NCBI GenBank assembly: GCA_002633005.1
Contig: NMRA01000146.1
Location: 431,981-495,980 of the forward strand
Source: Phoronis australis
Taxonomy: Eukaryota; Phoronida; Phoronidae
Length of the DNA stretch: 64,000 bases
Direction: 5' to 3'
Shown: positions 35,734 to 45,969 of the stretch, piece by piece
Numbering within the stretch: the first letter of the stretch is position 1
Layout: each line of letters starts with the position of its first letter
Notes under the pieces: model-generated
Told to the model about the DNA's origin: nothing
Seen by the model: only the letters and a program-made list of their open reading frames with translations
Databases searched by the model: none
Translations under genes and position numbers: made by a program

Positions 35734-36530
35734 GATGGATTTCGATAAGTGGGTAAGTATGAGCGAGAGGTTAGGTTCGTCGGGCGCAGACTTGGTCCAG
35801 TAAATTGACAAGAGAGAGAGCGGGAGGCGCAAGAGCGGGAGGCACGTGAGCAGGAGCAGGTGTAAGGGGAACAGCAGGAATACGAGTTGAATGTTATGAA
35901 GCTGCAGATTGAGCTGTCAAAGGTAAGAAATGCAGGGACTAAGGTAAACCACTTGAGTCTATTGTTAAAACTCCCAAGGGTCCGAGGTTGCCTTATTTTG
36001 ACGATTTTAGAGATAATATGGACGCTTACTTGAGTAGGTTTGAGAGGTATGGCAATAGTAATAAGTGGTGCCATGAAGACTATGCGATGCATCTTGGTAA
36101 TTTGGTTAGAGGTAAGGCGCTAGGCGTGTATCATCGAATGCCGACATGTGATGTAAACGACTACGACACACTGAAAGGTGCGTAATTGAAGCGTTTCCAG
36201 ATGAATGAGGAGGGGCACAGACGTAAGTTTCATGGTGAGAAAATGGAACGTGGTGAAAATGCATCTCAATACATTGCAAGGTTATGCGATTATTTTGATT
36301 GTAGGACTGAGTCAACAGGGGTTGAGGCATCCTATCAGTCTATTCGTCATTTTATCGTTAAGGAATAGTTTTTGTTTTCTGCCTCAAGAGAAGTGTCAAC
36401 ATATCTGAGAGAGAGAACATTTTCTAGTCTAGATGAGATCGCCGAAGTTGCAGAGAGGTATATGGGTGCGCATAAGTGAAATTTGACGTATCGTGAATCC
36501 AAAGAGAGTCAAAAGAAACGGTTGAATAGG
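35734..36530 (+). pseudogene. gag, second Gmr1-like element (left of BEL insertion)
   Basis: Starts at MDFDKWVSMSERLGSSGADL, followed by a charged E/R/Q-rich stretch with stops, and then the Gag core from about 35985 (LPYFDDFRDNMDAYLSRFER, NKWCHEDYAMHLGNLVRG). A stop near 36183 is followed by continuing Gag sequence (MKRFQMNEEGHRRKF, ENASQYIARL). It is related to the gag at 6.6 kb. The zinc knuckle lies beyond the BEL element, at 40.0 kb. Confidence 0.8.
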
Positions 36531-36535
36531 GGTAC

Positions 36536-37301
36536 TGTTCTGGCGCAGTGTCAGCTAACGATCGAGAGAAACACAGGTGATAATACGTTCAGCCTATTCT
36601 TTTATTGGAATGCCGTCAGTACATAGACAAACCCGTAAACTGAAATACACAAAACCCCAAGTCACAACTACGAAATATAATACGAACACAGATAGCAACA
36701 ATATATACAAAAACCGTTATTAACATCAACGAAGAAAATATGCATGTAAAGAAATGACAACATCAGATAAACTCAATCTTTTATATGAAAATACTGGATA
36801 CAAAAACGAACATAATTCATACGCAATTCTACAATGAGACCCGTGACGCAGACTAAATATCAAGTCACGCTAAACAATTACAATAATATGAGTTAGAAAC
36901 AGACTGGTTTGAATTGCAATCTCAAGGTCACAGCGAACAACGCCCGAACCCCCGACATGATCCACAAAGGACGAAATATGACGAAGTAGATAAAGCAAAA
37001 AATAATGAAACTACGGACACGAGAGAATGCATTGCACAAATCAGAAATACAACGATAAGCAAAATGAACAATACTTACATCATGAAAACCATTTAATCTC
37101 AACAACTAAAGCAATGACATGCCTACACTGCACACAGATAAGAAATACGAAATACTAATGAATGGAACTGGCGGGTAAAACGCTTTTAAATGTCAGTACC
37201 ACGTGACAAGTCCACGATCTGGGGGGTACTTGAAAATGAGTACGACAGGAAACAATACTAATTATACACAGGCAATATGAATGATTGCGTCTGCAGTAAC
37301 A
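36536..37301 (-). repeat. 3' LTR of BEL/Pao element
   Basis: A 766-bp LTR, complete. The purine run GGGGGGAGTAA (minus strand, 37302-37313) immediately upstream is the polypurine tract. Its inner half matches 39657-39905 closely. Confidence 0.85.
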
Positions 37302-37619
37302 TTACTCCCCCCGAGAAAGCGGAGAAACTTCGCTGACCAAATACAATCAGATGCTGCAGACACAATCAAAGATAACAACCAAGCAAAATATTCATGCAAT
37401 CACAGTTACTAATCTTCAGAACAAAGCAAAAGAACCAATTTATTTACATGGCGCCAAAAAGTTGACGTCAATATTTTAACATGACACCTCTTTACGAGAC
37501 CATTTTGATCCGCACCATGTCTGTCACACGATCCATCTTCCAGTCATACCGGGGAGGCCTTCCTCCTTGATGAGTACAACATCAGTCAATTTCATATTAC
37601 GACTTGGAACTTACCGCTT

Positions 37620-38330
37620 TCGACCACATTGCAATGTAGTCAAATACTCTTTTCTCCATCTTGTCCAAAAGATATTTGCCAAGTATTGGGCACGCCTCCA
37701 ACTTCTACGTGCATAAACGTCTTCTCGTTGAAACTTTCCAGATAGATAGAACTACTTATAAGTGGTCTCGAATTCACTATGGCCTCCGCCTCACAAAATA
37801 CTGTATGAAGAACGTCATCATCTAAGCGATCACATTCGCGCAATGTGGATGATAACACTTTCCGAACAGTGCGAATTTGACAGTCCCAAAGACCACCGAA
37901 GTTACTATCAGTTGGCGAGTTAATATTTTCTGTCAACATGTACATTGTACCTCTGAATACGTTCCTGGTCCATTTCGTCTATGGCTGCTCGTAACACACG
38001 ATCGGCTCCCACGAACTTCGTGCCATTGTCACTGAAGATGGTACGAACTGGCCTTCGTCTGGCCAAATGTCGGCGCAGAGCAATGATTTAACAATCAGTC
38101 TCAAGGCTGTTAACCACTTCTAAATGCATGGTCCAGCTAGAGAAACAAGGAAACATGACACAGTAACGCTTATACACCTTTCTACCTTCTTTAACTTGGA
38201 ACGGACCGAACAAAACTGTGCCTGTGGACGTAAAATGTATTCTGGATTAGTGCGTTGAACATTCAAATTAGCCATCTTTTTCCCCGTTGCTTGACCATGT
38301 AGACGACGTCAAGTCACACATCTGTTAACA
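37620..38330 (-). pseudogene. BEL/Pao integrase, catalytic core and C-terminus
   Basis: Pieces in order: LFGPFQVKEGRKVYKRYCVM (where the first catalytic Asp of a D-C-F-G-P-F motif is lost), RTIFSDNGTKFVGADR with the second Asp, and after a frame change NFGGLWDCQIRTVRKVLSS and EAEAIVNSRPL, which includes the C-terminal helix. These patterns are specific to BEL/Pao integrases. Several frameshifts are present. Confidence 0.8.
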
Positions 38331-38746
38331 ACTCTACGAACAACAGCGTTGGCGGCAACAATCCTGAACTTCTCTTGTAAGGTTGAAAGAACATGATTCC
38401 TACCAGCGTGAGCCAGGCGCTCGTGATAATGGCGAACAACAATCGTTTTAACGTGACTCTGTCTAGGCAATACGATGGGATGCTTCATATCATCCTCCAG
38501 CAAAGCTTTACCGAGACGACCGCCAACACGTAACAAACCTCTGTCCAAGAAAGGGTCCAGCTTGATCAGCGGTGTACTTTTCTCGCCTCCACCGTTACCT
38601 GAGAGCCATTCGAAGTCATCTATGAAGTATTGTCTCTGAGTAAATTTCAAATCACCAGCTTCCGCTTCATCCAACTCCTCAACCGTAAGTGGCGCTGACA
38701 ACCAACTCTTGTCACTGAAATATCCATTTCGTTTTCGTTCAACCAT
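38309..38746 (-). pseudogene. BEL/Pao integrase zinc-binding region
   Basis: The frame covers the connection between RNase H and integrase and the HHCC zinc finger: HPIVLPRQSHVKTIVVRHYH, ERLAHAGRNHVLSTLQEKF and NRCVTC. This is the classic BEL/Pao 'H-x-H-x-x-x-H-x-G' arrangement. The open reading frame of 145 residues is the longest intact stretch in the element. Confidence 0.85.
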
Positions 38747-39656
38747 GTACAGCTTTCTTTAACGGCAACCATTTAGAGTTATAATCAATTAATCGTTGGA
38801 AACCGCTAACATTTTCATCAGAGCTTGTCGCATTCAGAAAAGTCTGCAAACCGGCAGTTTCATCACTAGGCACTGGAAACGCGCTTGGCTGAGGATAAAA
38901 TCGGTCAGCAGACAAGAAATTGGGACCATTAAACCAACTATGGTGACAGAAACTTTTCAGCATCGAAACCGCTTGACGCACAATCAGCAGGGTTAAATTC
39001 AGAACGCACGTACCTCCACTGCGAAGGGTTGCTGTACCCTGTTGGCGACGAAAGCCGGGAGCCTATTACTGCGACTGTGCACATAATACAGAACTGTCAT
39101 AGAATCTGTGTGGAAGAGCGATGTCGCCGGGTACAGGTCGAGTTCGGTGCACAGCATGCTCCCAATCTGTACTGACACTGTAGCGGCTGTAAGTTCTAGC
39201 GAGGGAATCGTCATTTTTCTGAGCGGTGCGACCCTGGCTTTACCTAATAATACAGAACAGTGAACAATACCATCAATGTTAACAACACGTAAATAAGCAC
39301 AACACCCGTAACCGTCACTGCTTGCATCCGAAAACACCTGCAACTGTTGAAGAACGACGTCACTGAATTCTTGTGGCCCGTAACAACGCCGAATGTTGAC
39401 TTCCTCCATACAGGGTAATTCATAAAGCCACTTCTGGCATCGTGCATGGTAAACTTCAGGAATCTGGTCATCTCAATGTAGACCGTTTTCTTTACACAAG
39501 TCTTGTAACAGCTTCTTTGCTTGAAGCACAGATGATGCTAAGAATCCGAGGGGGTCATCAAGCGAAGCAGTAGTGGATAAGATTGCCTTCTGCTCATGTC
39601 CTTTGGACTTATCTTTATGGTGAAACCAAGATGATCTGAAGACAACTTCTATTAAA
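38739..39656 (-). pseudogene. BEL/Pao RT C-terminus and RNase H
   Basis: The part near 39.54-39.60 kb gives SLDDPLGFLA, a hallmark of BEL/Pao RT. It is followed by RNase H with VFSDASSDGYG, PLRKMTIPSLELTA and LFHTDSMTVLYY, which carry the D, E and D of the active site. A frameshifted tail (38.74-38.98 kb) reads HHSWFNGPNFL, another family signature. At least two frameshifts and stops. Confidence 0.85.
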
Positions 39657-39905
39657 TATAACGATAAGCAAAATGAACAATACTTACGTCATGAAAACCC
39701 TGCAATCTCAACGACGAAACAAATGACATGCCTACACTGCACACAGATAAGAAATAAGAAATACCAATGGAACTGGCGGGTAAAACGCTTTTAAATGTCC
39801 GTACCACGTGACAAGTCCACGATTTGGGGGTACTAGAAAATGAGTACAACAGGAAACAATACTAAATAAACACAGGCAATACGAATGATTTCGTCTGCAG
39901 TAACA
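39657..39905 (-). repeat. 5' LTR of BEL/Pao element, truncated
   Basis: Shares GATAAGCAAAATGAACAATA to TCTGCAGTAACA with the 3' LTR, with about 249 of 766 bases kept. The break at 39657 is a deletion joint with pol. Confidence 0.85.
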
Positions 39906-39910
39906 GGTAC

Positions 39911-40298
39911 TGATAGAGAGAGTGCAGGTAGTGACAGCATGTACATGTAAGCCCGACGTCCACTGTGAAACCAGACGTTAAGAAGGGTGTGAAGCCAAAA
40001 GGGTGTTGGTTATGTGGTAAGTTGGGTCAGAGATCATTCCAGTGTACTGAGAAAAGCGACGGTTCGGAGGTGTCGTGTGTAATCTCTACTGTTGATGCAA
40101 CCAATAGTCGTTTAGATATCAGTGATGGTACACTGAATAGTAGGTTTTTAAGGGAACGAGACACGGGAAGTACAAGTGTTACTTTGAGACGTCATATGGT
40201 GGATGTTGAGCAGTTGAATGGTAAATGGGGTGTGTGTATCATGATTGATAAGTCCATTCTTAAAGCTCCTATGGCCGACATACAAGTCCATTCCGCAG
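39911..40298 (+). pseudogene. gag zinc knuckle and protease, second Gmr1-like element
   Basis: CWLCGKLGQRSFQC is a CCHC knuckle in which the His reads Gln. It is followed by RDTGSTSVTLRRHMV, a retropepsin active site with D-T-G intact, and a C-terminal piece (LKAPMADIQV). The sequence then jumps into integrase at 40.30 kb, so about 1.5-2 kb of pol has been deleted. Confidence 0.75.
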
Positions 40299-40710
40299 TG
40301 TAACAAGGTAAAGTGGAAGCCATTTGAGTTAATATATGGGCATACTGTGCTAGGTCCTATGTCGATATTGCATGAACTGTGGACTAAATGTGAGTTGAAA
40401 AATAAAATGAAGGACACGAATGAGTATATTCTGGATCTTATAAATAGGTTAGAACACACCTGATTAGATGGTAATGAGATGTTGCTCTGTAGTCAACAAA
40501 AAAGAAAGAATATTTTGACAGGAAGGCTCTCGTAAGGAACTTGAAACTAGGTGACGAAGTATTGATACTGTTGCCATCAGACATAAGCAAATTACTAATG
40601 AGGTGGAATGGTACGTTCCTTGTAAAAGCTAAGACGGGCCAGTACAATTATGCCATTGAAGTTGGTGATAATGTTAAGGTATTCGACACTTTCATTCTCA
40701 AGTAATATCA
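40299..40710 (+). pseudogene. Integrase C-terminal fragment, second Gmr1-like element
   Basis: KWKPFELIYGHTVLGPMSIL and a following helix (YILDLINRLEHT) match the end of the integrase of the first element (FSPFELLYGRTV). A further frame has LGDEVLILLPSD. The catalytic core is absent. It again lies upstream of RT. Confidence 0.75.
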
Positions 40711-40773
40711 ACGCCGAGTAAAGCCGATTGTGGCGCCGGTCGCTTCAGTTACATTTGACAAAAAGGGGGTGTT

Positions 40774-41965
40774 TTGGATATGGAGACGCCCAATGTGTCC
40801 AATACACAACAGCAGGAAACTCATCGTCAGGTGAATATTAACCTAGAGTTGTCAGGGTCGCAGGAGGCTCAACTTAGGGGTCTAATTGGCGAGTTTTCGG
40901 AAACTTTTTCATCGAATCCTGGTACTACGAAATTGATAGAGCACAAAATTGTGTTAAATGACCAGACTCCTATTCGTTCCAACCCGCATCCGGTACCGTA
41001 CTCTATGTATGGCGAAATGAAGAAGGAAATAAATGACATGCTTGATAGTACTCGTTAAGAAAAAAGACGGTACGGTTAGATATTGCCAGGACATGCGTAT
41101 AGTTAGTAATAAGGTGACACATTTCGATTGCGAGAGTTTGCCAGACATTAAATACATTTATGCATGTTGTGCAGATGCAACGTATTTCTCAGAGTTGAAT
41201 TTCTGCAAAGGGTACGGAAAATACCCATGGGAGCTAGTTCCAAAGAGATAACAGCTTTTTCTACCCCGCTTGGGAATTATCAGTACAAAAAAATGCGGAT
41301 TGGTCTTGTTAATTCAGGTGCCACGTGTGATGTGTTTATTGTTGAAGGACGCTGTTGATGTGGACAATTTTGTAGATGATGTGTTGGTTCACACCAGTAG
41401 TTGGGATACCCAGTAGGTTAGGCTCGGGGACCTGTTTTCCAGGATCCGTCGGGCGAATCTCACAGTTAAACTAACCAAGTGTTATTTCGGGTACACAACG
41501 GTAGACTTTACTGGTCGCACATTGTCGAATGGGACTATACGAACACAAAGGGATAAGGTAGAAAGGTTGCTAAATGCAAAAGGTCCTGAAAACAAGAAAC
41601 AGTTGAAATCTTTCTTAGGTATGGCTGGTTATTATCGGAAGTTTATTAATGCATTCGCTTCCACTGATTGAACTCGTAAATCTAATCCAAATAGATTTGA
41701 GTGGACAGATATTCACCAGAGGGCGTTTGACAACACCGAAGCGGAGCTTTGTAGTGATCTCATATTGAAGGTACATGTACCTGACATGTCCAAGAAACTC
41801 ATTCTGAACACGGATGCTTCAGATACGGGTATTGGTGGGGTCCTCAAACAGGAATGGAAGGGAAGGCAGTTTCCCGTTGCGTATATTAGTAAAAAAACTT
41901 ACTCTGTGTCAGCAGAAATATGCCGTGGTTGTACGAGAATGTTTAGCGAACTGCTAGGCGATTGA
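40774..41965 (+). pseudogene. Reverse transcriptase and RNase H, second Gmr1-like element
   Basis: Landmarks in order: LSGSQEAQLRGLIGEFSETF, KLIEHKIVLNDQTPIRSNPH, VLVKKKDGTVRYCQDMR, FSELNFCKGYGKYP, FVDDVLVHT with the catalytic Asp pair kept, LKSFLGMAGYYRKF, then RNase H LILNTDASDTGIGGVLKQEW. Several stops and frameshifts (near 41055, 41250, 41415, 41668) break the frame. The intact FVDD contrasts with YVGD in the first element. Confidence 0.85.
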
Positions 41966-42301
41966 TCGTCTAAGAAATTATTTGTATGGGAGGGAGTCTG
42001 TGTTGCAAACCGGCAATGCTGCATAGGCGTTTCTTGGTAGCGCCAAATTCACGAAAAATCGTGTCATGCGGTCGGCCATGATGTTACAGCCCAACAGATT
42101 TCGTGTGGTGCACGCCAGGGGTGAGAGCAATTGTGACGCTGACTTTCTCAGTCGCCATACGTGATTGGGGTATTGTTTCCCACTCGTTCCAGGTTATGCA
42201 CACAGCGTTCTGTTTGAATTTGAATTTTACAGTCTTTATTGGCTTTGTCGGATTGCCAGGCATTGTTTTGCCCTGTATGTTCACATTTCAGTTGAGGCCT
42301 A

Positions 42302-42763
42302 TGTAAAGAATGAATAATTGTGAACATAGTCTGTTGCGTCAGTGTTCAGCAATTGTTGCCGGGACATTTATATGCAAATAAACTGCTGTGTTGGCCGGGT
42401 GCATTCAAATGTTCGACCTAAGTGCGGCGGTCGATAGCCAGCCGTGACACATTGTAGACGTATTAGAAGCTGTACACAGAAATTGGAACGTTTGTGTCTA
42501 CAGTAAACTTGGGACATTCAGCGGACAAAGATGATGGGGTCGGATGCTGACCACAAAAGAATTCGCACGAAATTTGTGAAATAAGATGAACTCTTGACAC
42601 AGTAATATTAGTTTGGGGTACCACTTGGAAAGTGGTCTACCCTGTGTCAAAACTTATTAATTGTGTTTAAATGTTCGTTTTTGAATGTTGGAGCTTCACT
42701 AAATATTATCTCTTTTAAACTTAATGTTTCTGTTAAATTGTCTCATTAAAGTCACGTTGTGAT
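42302..42763 (+). repeat. 3' LTR of second Gmr1-like element
   Basis: Begins TGTAAAGAATGAATAATTG and ends CACGTTGTGA. It has the same features as the 5' LTR: ATATGCAAATAAACTGCTG, TTCAGCGGAC, TCGGATGCTGACCACAAAAG. Confidence 0.85.
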
Positions 42764-43544
42764 CCCCTCAAACACCTGCGCGCACACAAAACTGTACAAT
42801 CCCGATCCGATCCTGTACAGCCGCATGATAGTTATCGGGGTTAGTTAATAAACTTAATATTTCCTCACACTCTTAGTGTTTTATTTTTAAAGCAGCCAAG
42901 CCCCCCACCCAATCCGCCTATGGCTTAATGATGTTAGTCTTTCATCTTAAGTTGCCCCAAGTCCGAATGGTCCCTCTCTCGGTGGGCAACTCGAGGGAAA
43001 TATCCCATTGTCGCTCTACACAAGTAAATACGATACTGCCAAGTATTCGCGAATGGAAGTTTAGACTCCAATTTCGTGTAAAAGCACAAATCATTCGTGC
43101 ACAGCTCAGCAGTATCAAAAGATTGAATTTTGAACTACGTGAATACCTCTATTTGTCAACAGGACAAATCGGCTAGTTAGATATACATTGTAAAATAAAT
43201 GATGTTACTTTCTTCTCATATTACCACAAGAATAGTATTTATTTTGAAGATCGTTACATGGAGTTGTTTGTAAGGAATCCCCGGGGCACATGTCGAAAAG
43301 ACTGTCTAACCACAATTTGTGATGACCATGTACATATCAAACGGAGGTACTCAAACTACTCTCGCAATCATAAACGACGATTTCACCGATTTTTTTAGTT
43401 CAAATTTACCTCGTAAACCGTTATATACCTGTGAAATGAGCAAAAATGCATCTTAATACGAATCTCACATGTTCCCCCGGTTACCCGTGAAAAGTAAGCG
43501 AGTATGTGTGCGGAAATTGCTTCTGACTTTCTGTTTTGATAAAC

Positions 43545-44215
43545 AAACTCGTTGGTTTCTGATTTACATGATTTTGTATCTACAAAAGTCGATAGATTCG
43601 TAGAAATTTTTCACAGTTAGAAGCTACTGTTGCAAAAGTTGATAGTGTTTCAGTGATTTCAGTTGCAGCATGAAGTTGGAAAAACTCTATAATTCGATCC
43701 CCAAATAGTAAAGTATACGTAGACGATTTTTACCTGTCTAAAATAGCTCTCAAAGATATTGGTGAAATTTGGACAGTTCCCATTTACTCACAATTCAAAT
43801 GGCAATAAATGTATTGATTTTTGACTTAGGTACATGATTTGTCGTATAAATTCACAAACAGGAGATCAAAACAGGACTGTGTCATTAAATCAAGGTAAAT
43901 GCATTGGTCATGGAATCGATTGTTGAATTTTGATTTATATGTAACTACGATGATCGATTGATTGGCAGAACATTTTTGACCATTAGACGCTAATCTTTTA
44001 AGAAATGACGATGCGTTAGTGAGCTTAGTTGCAGGCTGACATTGGGAAAATTCGATCTATAACCAGATCCCTAAATAGCAAAGTACACCGAACTATTTTT
44101 GTGTAGTAGATTAAATAAGTCTCAAGGTTATGGGTGAATGTTGGACAGCTCTAGAAAGTGTCTCAAGATGTTCTCACAGTTAAGATGACAATAATTTTTT
44201 ATTGACTTAGAAACT
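43545..44215. repeat. Old tandem duplication, ~370-bp spacing
   Basis: Two diverged copies share ordered blocks: AGTTGCAG, GATCCC(C/T)AAATAG(T/C)AAAGTA, CTCAA(A/G)G, GGTGAA, TTGGACAG, CTCACA and ATTGACTTAG. No coding content is recognised. Confidence 0.6.
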
Positions 44216-45102
44216 AGATTAGTGGTTGAAATTCGCAAACTTTAGATTGAAAAAGAAGTTTAAGTCATAAATAAACAAAGTCAAAATAACTAGTTTCTCA
44301 TTAACTTGGAAAGGTTGCTGTCTTTGAACTCCCTCGATGTTTCAGGTTGCAACAGTATTGCGCAATGATTTTATGTTCTTCAAAACTGAATCGTTTGCTT
44401 GCCATTAGCGTGCATGCTGCAAAGATGAAGCACTTCATGGCTGACGATACCACGTTAAAAATAAAATGTTACCATGCAGTAGGACCGCGCAAAATCTCAG
44501 TCATCCACGGGAACTGTATTTTAACTCCAGGTATTAAGTGTGTACATTTTGGGACACACTCTGTATCATTTTCCCCAGCCAACAGAAACTGGAATACCGG
44601 GCTTGTTTCAACAAGGGGTTTTAAAACAGTTCCTAAGACACTATAGCAGGTACCTCAGAACCTCACATTTTCAAAAAATCCTTCAAAGAATGACCATATT
44701 AAAATGAAGTTTTCCCGAGACTGGATCAAAATAAACAGAATATTGACCTTAGAGCCAGCGCAGACGGATAGGTAAGAGCTAAGCTGCCTGTTTCAAGTGA
44801 ATCATAGCTAAGCTGACCAGCGACTAGCTTTAGTTCTTCAAATTTCACATTTTCACTGTTAGTAGAGTTCAGCTGCACTTACTTGAGGCTGCTCGAAGCT
44901 ACTGTCAGTGCGCTGGCAATGGGCCCATTCTTACTCTCCGTGACACTGTTGGTTCATGGTTACTCATATCCTGAAGGCTGCATCAACTCTCTATCTTGAT
45001 GACAACCTGTCCAAATATACTATCAAAGTTTCCACTTCCGAAAGGTGTTTTTCTGCAACACTTGTCTCAGTTGGGTCAGTAGTTTGAAACTAGTATACTC
45101 AC
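44216..45102. other. Intron, no gene recognised
   Basis: Intron downstream (in gene sense) of Ig exon B1. The plus-strand open frame at 44347-44646 has no known motif and is not supported as a gene. Confidence 0.45.
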
Positions 45103-45438
45103 TTATTAGTTGAATTGTAACTGAAGACTTAGCGGACAGGTATTCTGTTTGCTTGTTGGAAGCCGTGCAGGTGATCTTGACATCGTGGTAGTCGTTTGTA
45201 ATGTTTTGCGTCACCTCAGCTGTAAAGATTCCTCTGCCCCTTTCTTTCACTGCCGAGTGTGGTAAGAGAAACCTTTGACCGGAGATAGGATTGTATTTGG
45301 AAAAAGTCATATTCACACCTTCCTTACAGTAGTCAGTAGTACATATTACATCAACAGACTCGCCGACCTTTACGAAGATAGACTGGCCAGGTCCCCAACG
45401 ACCTCCTGTCTGGTTGACGGTAGTCATGGTGGGTCCCA
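45103..45438 (-). CDS. Ig-domain exon, type B (copy B1)
   Basis: A 336-bp exon with acceptor ACTTACAG and donor A|GTGAGT, phase 1-1. It begins V-G-P-T-M-T-T and has TGGRWGPGQS, core Cys VICTTDYCKEG with the type B extra Cys, FLLPHSAVKERGRGIF, and the second Cys in VKITCTASN. It is almost identical to the next exon (B2), from which it is separated by an intron of only 102 bases. It is probably a very recent duplicate. Confidence 0.85.
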
Positions 45439-45540
45439 CTGTAAGTTTTGTTATAATAAGATCAAGCTGTTTTTTTTCAGAAAATAATGCCACGCGTGTA
45501 ACGTAGGGCATGAGAAGTAGTTTCACCAAGGTNTACTCAC

Positions 45541-45876
45541 TTATTAGTTGAATTGTAACTGAAGACTTAGCGGACAGGTATTCTGTTTGCTTGTTGGAAG
45601 CCGCGCAGGTGATCTTGACATCGTGGTAGTCGTTTGTAATGTTTTGCGTCACCTCAGCTGTAAAGATTCCTCTGCCCCTTTCTTTCACTGCCGAGTGTGG
45701 TAAGAGAAACCTTTGACCGGAGATAGGATTGTACTTGGAAAAAGTCATATTCACACCTTCCTTACAGTAGTCAGTAGTACATATTATATCAACAGACTCG
45801 CCGACCTTTACGAAGATAGACTTGCCAGGTCCCCAACGACCTCCTGTCTGGTTGACGGTAGTCATGGTGGGTCCCA
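45541..45876 (-). CDS. Ig-domain exon, type B (copy B2)
   Basis: A 336-bp exon with the same splice sites and phase as B1 and only a few substitutions (for example WGPGKS for WGPGQS, DIIC for DVIC, CAAS for CTAS). Its donor lies beside an undetermined base (N at 45533), so an assembly join is possible. The 102-base intron to B1 has no stop in frame and is a multiple of three, so its retention would keep one reading frame through both domains. Confidence 0.85.
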
Positions 45877-45969
45877 CTGTAAGTTTCGTTATAATAAGAT
45901 CAAGCTGTTTTTTTCAGAAAATAATGCCACGCGTGTAACGTAGGGCATGATAAGTAGTTTCACCAAGGT

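Larger units (their letters stand above)
36531..39910 (-). mobile_element. BEL/Pao LTR retrotransposon with 5-bp TSD
   Basis: The element (36536-39905) lies between two copies of GGTAC (36531-36535 and 39906-39910), the 5-bp target duplication expected for BEL/Pao. It is inserted in the gag of the Gmr1-like element. On the minus strand its LTRs run TGTTACTGCAG ... CAGAACA. Only the C-terminal half of pol remains: a deletion joins the RT end (about 39.65 kb) to the middle of the 5' LTR, removing the primer site, gag and most of RT. Confidence 0.9.
34354..42763 (+). mobile_element. Second Gmr1-like LTR retrotransposon, interrupted by BEL/Pao
   Basis: Two similar LTRs (34354-34823 and 42302-42763) flank gag, a protease fragment, an integrase C-terminal fragment, then RT and RNase H, again with integrase before RT. 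About 3.4 kb in the gag region is a BEL/Pao element on the other strand. Most of the integrase core is deleted between the protease and 40.30 kb. Many stops and frameshifts make it inactive. Confidence 0.85.
34241..42925 (+). mobile_element. CAGTGGCG-ended short element, copy c, split by LTR element
   Basis: The left part (34241-34353) starts ACAGTGGCGTATTTAGGGGC and contains TACTAAAAAACAAATGGAGG, as in copy b. The right part (about 42764-42925) has TGCGCGCACACAAAA, GGGGTTAGTTAATAAACTTA, AGCAGCCAAG and a C-rich TCCGCCTATGG end. An LTR retrotransposon separates the halves, making this the outermost layer of a nest. Confidence 0.7.

Noticed and set aside
45275-45943. Two plus-strand open frames with near-identical proteins
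   Set aside because: They are antisense shadows of the duplicated B exons; the minus-strand frame has the Ig pattern and splice sites.
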